A stretch of DNA of 62,000 nt from Glandiceps talaboti (GCF_964340395.1 NC_135570.1:9950322-10012321), one strand, 5' to 3'; numbered from the stretch's first letter, positions 41,834-53,799 are shown. Notes: generated by a model not told the origin, from the letters alone. Numbers and translations are program-made.

Positions 41834-42129
41834 CCGTTGTAGTTAAACGTCACTTTCCAGATTAATTTCGGAAATTCCGATAATTTTTGGAAAACGTCTG
41901 TTTTTCACATTTCAAAGCAAAGCAAGCATTAAACACAGAATGTATATATCCTACTACCACTTAATCTTTATATTCAACTTTACATTGCTGAAATTGATCA
42001 GTTTAAAATTCACCTTTGGCCAAAATAATGACCACTATTTTTTCAATAGCCAGAATATTGGCCATTATTTTGATACATTTTTTCACTGATTCAGACTCCC
42101 TTGCTCCTCAGGGAGCTTCAGTAATTACG

Positions 42130-42240
42130 TGAGGGGGGTTCAGACCAGGGTGTTGCGTAAAATATGACCCTCCCCCGATTCTGTTGTACTAAAAAGTGAC
42201 CCTCTCTCAATTTCCTTTCTCTAAACACGACCCTCCCCTT
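42130..42240 (+). repeat. Degenerate TGACCCTCCCC repeat
   Basis: ATGACCCTCCCCC, GTGACCCTCTCTC and ACGACCCTCCCC recur about 36-37 bp apart, a short degenerate tandem array. Confidence 0.5.
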
Positions 42241-43180
42241 TTGAAATATTTTTAAAACATGGTTAAAATGTTGTCAGACATGGAAAAGGACACTAGTCTT
42301 AGAATCAATTTTAAAGGATTCGATCCCACTGTTGTCAGTTTCACTTACACGTGTTTGATATTTTTCTGATGAAATACAAATTTCAAAAACATTGAATAAC
42401 TATTTTTTTCAGATTTTTACTTGTAAAGTGTCATTTTTAAAAGAGATAACAAAACATGAAGATTGTGATGCTAAATAAAAAAACAAATATATCAGAAGAT
42501 GTTCATTGTCATTTTCCAACTACTACCAAGGCACTTCATTAATCAATACCTGTGGTTGGATCTCATTGGCTGAGCTGAAGGCCATGACGTTAACTTCCAA
42601 ACGCTAGATGGCCATACCCCCGACATTGTCGGGACCGAGGTCAGCATCTCATTATCCCTATCTTACCCAACTATTTTAACTCCATGTGAGACGCACTTCT
42701 CTCCTCACGCCACAACTGACAATTAATTGACCTCATAGTATGCATACATTTTATGCCTTCTACCATATGTCGCCCTCTCCTCCCCAATGACATATATTTC
42801 ATAAGCGGAAACCCATTTATCAATTAACCCCCTTCTCCGCAAGCTCTTCTTTTTCAACCACTTGTTTGCTACATATAATGTTTGTAGCTAAATTTAACGC
42901 AGTCGATCACGATATTGTCTATATATTCCATTATTTTTATCAAAAGTGCATCATTGGGGATTTTTGAAACGATAAGTTCTCTTCATTTACACCTGATACA
43001 ACCACATGTCATTCTCATACACACGATTTAGACAGCTGGTTCAGACCCCCACCGACCTAAAGATTCATAAATCAGGTGCTAAACCTCTGCAGTAAAGTAT
43101 GACATGGTGACACCATGCTGTATTAAAGTGCCTTTACTTCCCAACGAGACGCAAATCTATACTCATTTTTACCTTGTGTT

Positions 43181-43217
<37 letters not shown>

Positions 43218-43300
43218 ATGTCTGTCTGTCTGTAGGTCTGTCTGTCTGTCTGTCTGTCTGTCTGTAGGTCTGTAGGTCTGTCTGTAGGTCTGTAGGTCTA
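43181..43300. repeat. (CTGT)n microsatellite
   Basis: CTGT units with periodic GTAGGTCTGT interruptions in the right half, running straight into repeat F. Confidence 0.95.
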
Positions 43301-44010
43301 AATACAGTGTCTCAAAAACTACAGCATCAATTCTAATGAAACTTACTACACATCTTCTCTCCGCTAACTGTAAGAGCTGAATAGGTTTTCGTACGCATAT
43401 GAATGTTAACGAGTCATTTGCATAATTGGTGATTTTTGGTGATTAGATTACATCTTAAGAATGCACATTTCAAATTCCATATACCATAGTAGTATATCAA
43501 CAAGAATAAAGCGCACATCCTATACAGGTTCTTATGTAGCTTGTACTTTTAATGAGTCACTTGCATAAATAGGCATATCTAGACATCATACTTCAAATTC
43601 CATATAATTCGGTACAAACGTCAACCATGACAAAACCCAGTTGTCCTGTAAAGCTTGTTGACATAGCTGTTACTTTTAATGATTCATTTCCATAATAAAT
43701 GATTTCGGTAATTAGGCTATAACTCAAGAATGTAAGTCTCAAATTTTATATAATTTGGTAAATACATTGATAATAAAAAAAGTGGACGTGTTGGATATAG
43801 TTTTGTAATGTTCATTTTTAATTGTAATTAGCCTTTTGCGTAATTAATGATAGCTTTAGAATACAAACTTCAAAGTTCATATAACTTGATGTATACGTTG
43901 ATGATAACAAAGTGCTTTTGTCTTATAAGTTTGGTGGTGTAGCTTATAATCATAATGATTCATTTGCATAATTGTTGATGTTTCGGTAATTGGACAATAT
44001 CGTAAATATG
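43301..44010 (+). repeat. Diverged ~137-bp repeat F, about five units
   Basis: The module (GA)TTCATTTGCATAATTGNTGAT begins near 43411, 43554, 43680, 43828 and 43957, spacings of 126-148 bp. Each unit also contains AAnTTCATATAA-like and GTATACGTTGATGAT-like blocks. Perfect octamers ATTTGCAT at 43416-43423 and 43962-43969. Non-coding. Confidence 0.7.
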
Positions 44011-44339
44011 CAATGTCTATTCTACTTGGACATTGAAAACACATTATGCATTCCAGTTTGAAATTGACAACTTATCTATACGTTCTACTTTGAAATTGAA
44101 AGCACGGTCGTACACTGCAAAAATGACAACACCGGGTCAATACAAAGACTGACAGTGATGTATAAATATTACATTACATTAAATGCCACCTGTTGACTGC
44201 TATTGTTGTCGATATCGTTATGATCAATTTATCATTATTACTGCTGTATCTACCTACATTCAGATGCCATTGTGTTGATAGTGTTATTATTGTTAAGACT
44301 TATTGACATTATAATCAATGTAATTATTATTATTGTTGT

Positions 44340-45500
44340 TGTTGATGTTATTTCATTGTTGCCGTCATAGTCGATGTTGTTATGGTGTTGTTGTTGACGT
44401 CATAGTCAATGTTACTATATCTGTTATTGACGTCATATTTGATGTTGTTATGGTTGTTGTTGACGTCATAATCGATATTGCTATATCTGTTGTTATTAAC
44501 GACATGGTTTACATTTTTATAGTTGCTGTTGACGTCATAGTTGATGCTGTAATTGTTGCTGTTGACGTCATAGTTGATGGTATAATTGCTGTCGATGACG
44601 TATTCCATGCTGTTTCTTATTGATGTCATTGATGTTGTAATTGTTGTCAAAGTCATAGTCTATGCTGCAATTCTTGTTGATGTCATAGTATATGCTGTAA
44701 TGCTTGTTGCAGTCATAGTATATGCTGTAATTCTTGTTGATGTCATAGTCCATGTTGTGTTTGTTATTGGCGTCATAGTCTATGCTGTAATTGTTATTGA
44801 TGTCATATAGTCCATGCTGTGTTTGTTATTGACGTCATAGTCTATGCTGTAATTCTTATTGATGTCATAGTCCATGCTGTGTTTGTTATTGACGTAATAG
44901 TCTATGCTGTAATTCCTATTGATGTCATAGTCCATGTTATTGACGTCATAGTCTATGCTGTAATTGTTGTTGATGTCATAGTGCATGCTGTGTTTGTTAT
45001 TTACGTCATAGTCTATGTTGTAATTGTTGTTGATGTCATAGTCCATGCTGTGTTTGTTATTGACGTCATAGTCTATGCTGAAATTGTTGTTGATGTCGTA
45101 GTCCATGCTGTTTGTTATTGACGTCATAGTCTATGCTGTAATTCTTATTGATGTCATAGTCCATGCTGTGTTTGTTATTGACGTAATAGTCTATGTTGTA
45201 ATTCTTATTGATGTCATAGTCCATGCTGTGTTTGTTATTGACGTCATAGTCTACGCTGTAATTGTTGTTGGAAGTTATAGTATATGTTGTAATTCTTGTC
45301 GAAGTCATAGGCTATGCTGTAATTCTTGTCTTTGTTGACATCACACTCGATATTGTTTCCAATTGTTGTTGACGTCATAGGCGATGATCTAATTGCTAGC
45401 GTTGTTGACGTAATAGTCACGTTGTTGACGTAATAGTCGATGTCATAGTTGTAGTTGTGACGTCATAGTCGGTATTGTTATGATCTTTGATTACGTCATA
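44340..45500 (+). repeat. CRE-bearing minisatellite (33-bp and ~60-bp units)
   Basis: A GT-rich tandem array in which TTGTTATTGACGTCATAG alternates with a related half containing TTGATGTCATAGTCCATG. The period is 33 bp at the left end and about 58-60 bp in the middle. Perfect TGACGTCA occurs 12 times (44395, 44428, 44461, 44530, 44563, 44830, 44941, 45061, 45119, 45239, 45370, 45458) and TGACGTAA/TTACGTCA another 6 times. Open frames of up to 115 codons on both strands reflect the near-60-bp period and are not credible genes. Confidence 0.95.
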
Positions 45501-45633
45501 GTCGATAGTTATAACTGTTGTTCTTGTTCTTGTTGTTATTGTTGCTGCTTATTGATATTGTTGTTTCTGTATGTATTATTTATTGATGTGATTTGTCCTA
45601 TTGTCACTGTTGCCTTTTATTATTGCTTTATTG

Positions 45634-45634
<1 letters not shown>

Positions 45635-45683
<49 letters not shown>
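45635..45683. repeat. (ATT)n microsatellite
   Basis: About 16 ATT units immediately beyond the CRE minisatellite. Confidence 0.95.
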
Positions 45684-45688
<5 letters not shown>

Positions 45689-45689
45689 T

Positions 45690-46975
45690 ATTATCCTCTC
45701 ATTATTCTCATCATTATTATAGTTGTTACCGTTTTGTGATTGAAACAAGTGTCGTTGCTACTACTATACATCAAATTTAAAATACAGTTAATAGATTGAT
45801 AGTAATATATACTGACACTTCAATTTATTTCAATAATTAGATATCTTGGGAAATCACTTTAATTGGATGTGAATCAATGTGTCTATAGTAATTCCATCAC
45901 ATCTGCGTGTGTCACTGATATCACTTCGGGGAAAAGTAGTTTTACAACCAGGATCAGAGTTGTATGGAAAGTGTAGTCTACGAGACATCATTAGTGTTTC
46001 CTTTTCAAAAACGCCGCTCACTTAGTGCCAAGACACCGACTTATTGAGTATGTAGACTGTCATTGCAACAGTGCATTACTAAAGGGGATACATTTGACAG
46101 TTTATTCAAAACAAATGTTGATATCACATGTCCATTCATGATCGGTTTACCAAACACAACAACTTTGTGTGTGGGGGGGGGGGGGGTAACTTATTTGTGA
46201 ACGCATGAGAGTAATACATTGTAATTTACTTGTCGCACAATTATCAATAAATGTAAAAACTATTTTCAGTGACGGTTTCACTGAGCTGTATGCTAAAATG
46301 GAAAAGGGGTGACGATTGGTTCACTGATGTTACGTAGACTACAAGTTACATACAACGCTGATCGTGGTTTTAGTACTGTGAATCTATATTGTGCCAATGA
46401 ACGAATATAGACGAAGACTGGTCTGTCCGTCTTTCTATTACATGGAGTACTTTGTTATATATACGTAAACACTGGCAGAAACATGAATAGGTTGTAAACC
46501 TTTTTATTAACAATCTGTTGGCTGACACTCCGTCTTTCTGTTATATATAGTGGTTTGTTGTATACAAGTAAACATTGACAGAAACGTGAACAGGTAGAAC
46601 AATGGCGAAACGTTTGCAATCTGTTCACACTATGTGATATATTCAGTATATAGGAGATACCGACTTTTTTATTGTTTATTGTATTATTTAAAGTTTACTT
46701 TTATGTCTAGTCATCAATCTCTTTGCATGAGAAGAGAAAAAAACTCTACAAAGCCTACATGATAGTGTAACTAGTATCAACATTCTGGGTTTCATTTTGT
46801 GACAACATAAACATAAATACACACATAGATACATAAATACTAGTATATACATAGATACACACAGAGACACAGGTGTATAGGAGTGCAAAAGTAATGAGTA
46901 GAACAGACCTGATAAATAAATTCAATCCGGACGTTTCGAATGAATATTCTTAAACAAGGGACTTCAACATTAATG
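45690..46975. other. Unassigned sequence
   Basis: No exon supported. Two related blocks with CCGTCTTTCT...TACATGGAGT / TATATATAGTGG and GTAAACATTGACAGAAACGTGAA-like sequence lie near 46425-46505 and 46530-46595, a diverged ~100-bp duplication. Confidence 0.45.
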
Positions 46976-46977
46976 GG

Positions 46978-46978
<1 letters not shown>

Positions 46979-47075
<97 letters not shown>

Positions 47076-47186
47076 CATACATACATACATACATACATAC
47101 ATACATACATACATACATACATACATACATACATACATACATACATACATACATACATACATACATACATACATACATACATACAT
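46979..47186. repeat. (AT)n(ACAT)n compound microsatellite
   Basis: About 92 bp of AT then about 115 bp of ACAT. Same arrangement as 29026-29222 in reverse order. Confidence 0.95.
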
Positions 47187-49141
47187 CAGCCATTAATTGC
47201 GACGTCCTTGATTTCAATCAAAGTGTTCGTAAAGTGGATCCTATCGATCGACCCATAAACGCAGCTGTTACAATAACATGAGTTTTGATATACGTCAAGT
47301 CTTGCACGTCCTGTCGTAAAACTGACTTTTTTGAATATAACGTGTAAAGACAGGGAATATATCGAGTTTGTCTCATGAATCACGTAACTATCTTGTTATT
47401 TACAATGTTGTCTAATCAAATCAGTTTAAAGACATAATTCTATTTATGGATCTAACTTCTTTTTTTAAAAACTCTAAAAAAAATGCAGCAGTGCTACAAA
47501 TTGTACTTGAGGGTTTATGTCATAATACGTTCCAGTCTAACTATTAAGTTAATAAACTGCGTGTATATTATGTTAGGCCTTCTCACGAACTCTGCATTGT
47601 GATGCCGTAGGTGGTCTTTCAATCTCAACCAGATTTACACGCACGCGTCAACAGTTTCAGAAATAAGCATGGATACATGACTATTTGACCACGAAGACTA
47701 ATATTTATTTATTAAATTGAAATCCAGGACGTAAAAAAAACCCCTAAGAATTAGAGGTTCAGGTTGAATTTTAAAATACCTATCACAACTGGGCATATAT
47801 ACAAATTAAATTTATTCATGACTTGAGGTTCGGAGCGACTCTTTACGACTCTTAACCAGATTTAATCATGTACATCCGGGACATTGACAAATGTTTGTTG
47901 GAATTTCAGTTTCTTTTCTTATTTGTTCCAGTATTTTTGTAGCAAACTAACTATCTTTTTTTAACATTTTAGCTACCCCGGCCGGCATATTTGCTAATTT
48001 TAGGTGACATAAATACATAATGATTATTCTAATTCTTGTTATGCATGCATGTGACAATCTACTTGGCTTTTTTTATGTTGCAGTGAAGTATTATAATCTA
48101 CACACACTCGTCTTCTGACGCAAAGAAAAATATGCGTTTCGGAGTGTGCCGTAAAAAGGTGTGTTGTTTTGCGACAATACAGAAACAATCTTGTAAGGTA
48201 ATATTCAGTTCAGCACAACTTCAAGTATTTTACGGCATTTGATCTTCGCTAACCAAAACTTGACTACTTGTATTTCAAATGCGGATTTCAATCGATACTT
48301 ATTTACACAGGTAAGTGCTAAATACCGTATTCATGCTGGTCCTATTTCCGTTTTTCCCTTTCTGTGATCGTTCTACATTAATATATAATCCACTCCAATT
48401 TTCTGCTAATCAAATTCTGTCACAGATGTGGTGGTCTCCAACCGTGTGGCAAACATTAGGTTATGGATACCTTCCTGTCACGCCCATGCCGATGTTATTA
48501 CTGACAGCCCCATTTTGCAACCGTAGATCCTGGAGCGAATCTAGGGTATATCCACTCCAGGGTCTATCTTTTATTCATATAAAATGTTTTTAGATTGTTT
48601 TTAGAAAAATCAAACATGGATTTATTTGTTCATATCTTAGAAAGTAGCCATGACTCCTTTAATTACACCACACATAACCAGTTGAACACGTTCGAACAGA
48701 AATATGGGTTTTAACTCATATTCAGTGTGCAACTTGAACACATTAATTCTGCTGACTCCCATGATGCAATGCCTCATAGAACAGATACCCTATAAATGCA
48801 CAAGATTAACTTGATATTTCTCTGAAATCGGAATAAGTATGAAATGACTCTCCAGAGCACAACGGTTATGAAAATGTCTCTGGACTGGTGTTCCTCTTTC
48901 ACTAAAATAGTGTTAAAAGTAGTATTTGGGATTTGAAATACGGTGTTTATAACTTTAGTTTGTATCATCCCTTGGTGTCTTGTGGAATTACGTATTTCTA
49001 TTTATTTGTATGTATCAAAGACTAAACTATTCAAAAACGAACCTTTTGTCTGTGTCCCTCGCATCATCTATGAACCTGGTTATAAAAAAGTCGTTCTTTT
49101 ACATTTACATAAATGTCATTTTTGTATATGGTGAAATACAG
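47187..49141. other. Unassigned sequence with one exon-like interval
   Basis: A 31-nt interval at 47973-48003 (+) has a strong acceptor (ATCTTTTTTTAACATTTTAG), an unusually GC-rich start (CTACCCCGGCCGGC) and a weak donor (GTGACA); one frame reads TPAGIFANF. I do not call it an exon. A single dispersed repeat E unit is at 48126-48180. Confidence 0.35.
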
Positions 49142-49151
49142 CTAAAATAAT

Positions 49152-49557
49152 GTAGGCTTGGTGTTTCACGCATGGGCCATTACAACTAAAATAGTGTAGG
49201 CTTGATGTTTAACTCATGGGACATTACGTTTTTAACACTGAGCGAGAAATATTTCAACTCTAGACTAAGAACAACAGAGACGCAGTAAACACAGCAGGAT
49301 CCTTTGCCCAGTCATATTGAACACTAATTAGCATTACTATCCTCAAACAGGCTTCTTAAGAAAACATTACACATGGAATTGATTTTAATGGCTGCAATTG
49401 TTTATTTTCTAATTTGATAATCAACATTTCAACTTTACTTCTTCTACATCCTCACTGTCCATGGCTCCCAGGTATTGTTTATTTTGCATTAGAAGACTTC
49501 AAGTTGTGTGAGGGTGTGAATTAAATGTCATGTCACATGAGTGTTTCACCAAGCCTA
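49152..49557. mobile_element. TIR element family B, copy 1
   Basis: The left end TAGGCTTGGTGTTTCACGC and the right end (complement) TAGGCTTGGTGAAACACTC are inverted repeats. The first ~48 bp are tandemly duplicated (49142-49186 and 49187-49235). Shares ATTTCAACTCTAGACTAA with 59050-59302. Non-coding. Confidence 0.65.
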
Positions 49558-49739
49558 AATCAATTTAACTGTAAACAATCCAATTTCTGGTACTTTACGT
49601 AAGTGCTTGTCACTTCCGCCTTTAAGCTGAGGTCAGCATTTGTCGGTTCGCTTGAATAGCACACAATGTTACAGCGGACGCTATATAGCGTCATGAATAA
49701 TTGACACTCGAATTATGATTTATTGAGAGGGTTTTTTAA

Positions 49740-50510
49740 TTGACATGTAGTATTGTGTACCATGTAAACCAAATTATCCACTAGACATCGCACGGGATGT
49801 GTCGTATGCATTCCTATAGGGAGCATGTACTTAACTTGACATCTCGGCCTCAAAGTTAAGTGGAACTCAAATAGCTTGTATAAATCATGTATAATGTATG
49901 CATATTAAAGTTGAAGATGAGATAGGCTGATTGGATGATACTGTGCATGTACTGTGCCAAATTATGCTAGCATCCAAAACTGACATCGGATCAGATGTGC
50001 TGTATTAATTTCTACAAGGAGCATGTACAGAACTAGCCCTGCTTACAGGTATTGCACGAGTCTATATTAATGACTTGACTCTAAGGAGGGACAATTGTCA
50101 GAATCGAGCCCCGGATTACTCCGTATGCAAGCAGGACTAGTACTAGTACTGAACAACCTAAATATGCCACTTTGGCCTCAAAGTGAAAATATAACGAACT
50201 CAAATACCTTTAAAGTTAATATATAACTTATTCATGAAAAAGAGAAGGGCTTGGAGGATACTATGCACACATTACTTGTAATGGTATGTTTCCGTCGACA
50301 AATACGATTGTTGATACAAATTTCCTCTTTTGAATCCGTACATGTTGAATTATGTACGCATATAGTCTAGTCTAATCTGACACTTCAAGACAGTTCATTT
50401 GCTTCTACTACTAGTGTTAGATTATATTATATCACTTGATCTCAAGTCTGGAGGGATGTTCTGCACTAGCTGTAGCTAGGGTATAAATTGTATCGGACAA
50501 CCAAAATATA
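49740..50510 (+). repeat. Diverged tandem duplication with inserted small TIR module
   Basis: Units starting near 49760 and 49955 share CCAAATTAT, GACATCG, GGAGCATGTAC, GGCCTCAAAGT, AACTCAAATA and GGATGATACTGTGCA / GGAGGATACTATGCA. The second unit carries an extra ~107-bp segment (50034-50140) with inverted ends CTAGCCCTGCTT / AAGCAGGACTAG, likely a small MITE; a diverged relative of that segment is at about 50399-50480. Confidence 0.6.
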
Positions 50511-50629
50511 TATATTTACTGTAACTTGTCACAATTCCAAAAGTTAGACATTACACATGTTAACTGGAGGTGCATTTTATCTTATAATAGTATAGTAATA
50601 AGTTTAAATCATGATTAATTGGGGTGCTG

Positions 50630-50760
50630 AGTTTTTGGTGCGGACCCAAAAATCCCTTTGATTGGATATATTACACCATACTTACTGTATTGATACTCAA
50701 ATATGCTTACTCATCACAGGTGACTCAATACAGTTCAGGGTGTATTATATGACGATTACG
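50630..50760 (-). repeat. Dispersed repeat D, partial reversed copy
   Basis: The reverse complement carries CACCCTGAACTGTATTGAG...TTTTTGGGTCCGCACC, matching 26850-26980 (CACCCTGAACAGTATTGCAT...GGGGTCAACACCCAAAAATC region). Confidence 0.5.
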
Positions 50761-50860
50761 TTATTATATCGAACTAAACATTTTCAAAAAAGAACGTTCC
50801 AGTTGTGGCTACATCAGCTTTAGTGCTAATACGTTTACCATTGCTACATTGTCCACTCAT

Positions 50861-52929
50861 GGGTATTGCATTTGTTGATGAAGCAAGTATAAACTGAAAT
50901 ACTTGAACCTCTGATATCAGTCGAGCCGATCGCCATATAAGGAATTAATCATGAATATTCATATATGCAAAATAGCATGACTATATATGGCGATCGTGTA
51001 GACTGGATATGGAGTCGTGTTTTTTTATAATCATATGCATGAAATGTGTCACTAAATGTAATGACTATACTTCGGAGAAGATGGCCTATGGTTGATTTAA
51101 ACGCGTTGTGGTGTCTTTTGAATGGCCCAACATAGTTTGATTTACAATCGTTTGTCAACACAAATCGTATATGGATTACCAAGGGAAATCTATTGAAATA
51201 TGAAATGGTTTTTAATTTGAAAATCTGAGATGTCATTACAAACTAATGTAAGATATTTTTGAAGTCGCATGAGACTTCATTATGTCATCTGAATTGTACT
51301 AATAATGGACAATTATCAAAAATTTCCCAGAACATTTTTGAGGCATTAATAGATGGCACTGTCTTATTTTGAAAGACGTCTAGAGGGAAATGTATTCACA
51401 TGGCTGCCATCATCGTTCCCTGTCATTTCTCGAAATGCTGAATCCTTGCAAAGACAACCATGGTGACACTACACGTAGTTAATTTAATTTATTCCCCGAT
51501 TTCAGCAACAAACACCTTTTAAGTATATATGAATCTAAATCATCGTTCGAAGATAACTGATCGCGAGTGTGTTTTAAATGTACTCTGCGACATCTCAATA
51601 TTAATGGATCACTTCCACTTTTGTGCTGAATAATAACATTGTGATTATTTCGATTTTTTACTTTGACGGTAAAAATCACCCCCCCCCCATCACCCCCCCC
51701 CCCGGGCTTGTGTTTCCATAAATTGTTTATACTGTACGAGTCACATATATCATCATGTTATCTATACCGAGATGAATAGATTTGTCGGTACATGTCCATC
51801 CTATTACCACTACCGTGTCTATTTCCAGATCCCTTACGGTTGCATGCAAAATTCTCACAAATGTGAAAATTGTCTTTTTGTCAACCCAGTTATTTATGAT
51901 GTCCATGTAAACAACCCGTGTTTCTGCTATGCTGGAATCCAACCCGCACAAGTTCATCACAGTATCGCATGCAAATCTATACGCAGCCAGCGACACTATT
52001 TTCACTTTCAACATGCACCTAAATCGTGACTTTTGTTATACCACCAGGAATAAGCTTGGAAATTAAGCCGAGTAAATATGATGTTTTTTTTGAACGGACA
52101 GATTTGGATGACAGGCATGATGAATTATGATCTAGCGAGAGTATACCCAAACAATCGCTACGAACAGATAATATCATAAGTCGTATTTGCAGATTATATC
52201 ACTTTTATGTTTTTATATTAATGTGATTTGTCTTAAAACGAGAAAGACAGAAACACACTAATAGATAGAAGACTTGCAGAATGACACCGAGATGGTGCTG
52301 TCTGTAGAGATAGTCAGAGAAACTGTTGAAATTCAGCAAACGAAAATATTTGTTAACTACCGGGAGATAACTTGACTAAGACTTGAAGAATAGAGACGGC
52401 GAATAAACCGTTATTGAAACATCGTCGTAAACCACACTCTCTTTTACGGCACTGTCCAAGGCGCACCACCAAATTTCGTAGTGTCGCGGAAGAAATAACA
52501 GCTCTGGTTTGCAAGAATGTTATTGAAATAGCATTTAAACTTTTTTTTTCTAAAAAAAAAATGAATTTTGTATGTTTCAGCCCATATGTGAATTTTCTAC
52601 ATCTTCGACCGGTTGGTTTAGAAAATAAGGTTATCATTTTACTCTAGCTATATCAGTAACGCTATATATGTAGAATCGTTTCACTTACCTCCAGTATGGG
52701 GCAAACACAACGTTAGTTTGAACGACGTGCTTTAAGTTAATGGACACGCCCAAACAACACGTGACATAGTATATATTTTTTTTACATGTAAAGATGCGTC
52801 GTGATTGGAAGTTAATCTTACGTTATAAATTTATCTGTATAGGAAAACTGGAAAGATCGCCCTCTCACGACACATATAAGCCCTTTAGCTAATGAAGATA
52901 AGTTTAATTGCTAAATCCAAGTTATTTAG
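50861..52929. other. TXNDC15 upstream region, otherwise unassigned
   Basis: No separate gene supported. Two C-runs at 51679-51703, a reversed dispersed repeat E unit at 52408-52480 (complement of TTTTACGGCACTGTCCAAGG) and the CACGTG E-box at 52758-52763. Overlapping open frames on both strands at 51727-52029 and 52353-52647 have no recognisable domain. Confidence 0.45.
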
Positions 52930-52951
52930 GGGGTCATACAAGATGGCGACG
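52930..52951 (+). promoter_or_regulatory. YY1-type motif over the TXNDC15 start codon
   Basis: The start codon lies inside CAAGATGGCGAC, close to the YY1 consensus (AAnATGGCGGC) that often overlaps initiator codons of TATA-less animal housekeeping genes. No TATA box is evident in the 60 bases upstream. A perfect E-box, CACGTG, lies at 52758-52763. Motif presence is direct; use of either site is inferred. Confidence 0.45.
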
Positions 52952-53027
52952 TTCAAAAACATTACCGATGTTATCCATCGCAGGATACGTTTAGCGATGT
53001 TTCTTCTCATTCTCTGCGTAACTCAAG
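52943..53027 (+). CDS. TXNDC15: TXNDC15 exon 1 (signal peptide)
   Basis: This is the first coding exon of a thioredoxin domain-containing protein 15 orthologue. It encodes residues 1-28 plus the first base of codon 29 and ends in a good donor (CAAG then GTAAAT), phase 1. The peptide has a basic stretch (HRRIR, residues 12-16) followed by a hydrophobic core (LAMFLLILCVTQ, 17-28), which fits a cleaved signal peptide that sends the protein into the endoplasmic reticulum. The start ATG was chosen because the frame joins exon 2 in phase and the ATG sits in AAGATGGCGAC, a good initiation context and a common YY1-type motif at animal start sites. In vertebrates TXNDC15 is an ER/ciliary transmembrane protein, and human mutations cause a Meckel-Gruber-type ciliopathy. 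The assignment rests on exon 2; exon 1 is inferred from phase, signal peptide and position. Confidence 0.8.
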
Positions 53028-53234
53028 GTAAATGCGTTTGTAAAATTAATTAAGCGCCATCGTTTCTAGTAATTTTGAGTTCTTATACAGTCCAGTGTAA
53101 TTGTATATGGTAGTTATCTAGCGTATTCATCAGTGTCCGATTGACAGTCCTGCTTGCAGATGCCAGATGGAGTAATAATTCTTAGAGTATGGATGTATTA
53201 TTAGGGTCTTTCCTAAAACAAGCATAGCATATAC

Positions 53235-53268
53235 ATTACTATACTTCTGACGTCAGAAGTATAGTAAT
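53235..53268. repeat. 34-bp perfect palindrome centred on a CRE
   Basis: The half-site ATTACTATACTTCTGAC is followed directly by its exact reverse complement, giving a spacer-free 34-bp palindrome with TGACGTCA at the centre. It lies 208 bp into TXNDC15 intron 1. TGACGTCA is the full cyclic-AMP response element bound by CREB/ATF dimers. Whether it works as an enhancer is not shown. Confidence 0.9.
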
Positions 53269-53477
53269 ATGGTCGTAACTACGTTGCATTGCAATTGTGT
53301 GTAAACATCAACCTGCTGTTACAATGTTGTTGTTAAATGTGTGAAGCATAATTTCGCAATGAAAAAAATAATTGATTGGCGTTATACTTCCATGATTGGA
53401 CGTGGTCATCAAAACAATAGACAAAAACTCCTCCCACTGTCAGTAACATCGCCTACTGTCTCAGACACAAAACATGT

Positions 53478-53518
53478 CAACAACAACAACAACAACAACA
53501 GCAACAACAACAACAACA
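53478..53518. repeat. (CAA)n microsatellite
   Basis: A run of CAA/AAC triplets broken once by CAG, just upstream of the nested transposon complex in TXNDC15 intron 1. Confidence 0.95.
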
Positions 53519-53799
53519 TTGTTACGATGCTATACGTACATCATGTACTGTACATGATTGCGATTCACTTCATCCCAAATTCAGCTCGTTCCATTTCAAC
53601 TCACCCCATTTTCAACTCACCCCATTTTCAACTCGCCCCAATTTCAACTCGCCCCATTTTCAACAACACTAGTAAATGTTTATCTAAATGATACATGGAC
53701 TCGAAGTACGGTGACTGAAAAATTTACATCATTTTACGTACGTGGCCAGTCAAAGCATAGCAAATATAGCATTTCATAGCAGAAAGTGGTGGTCACATG

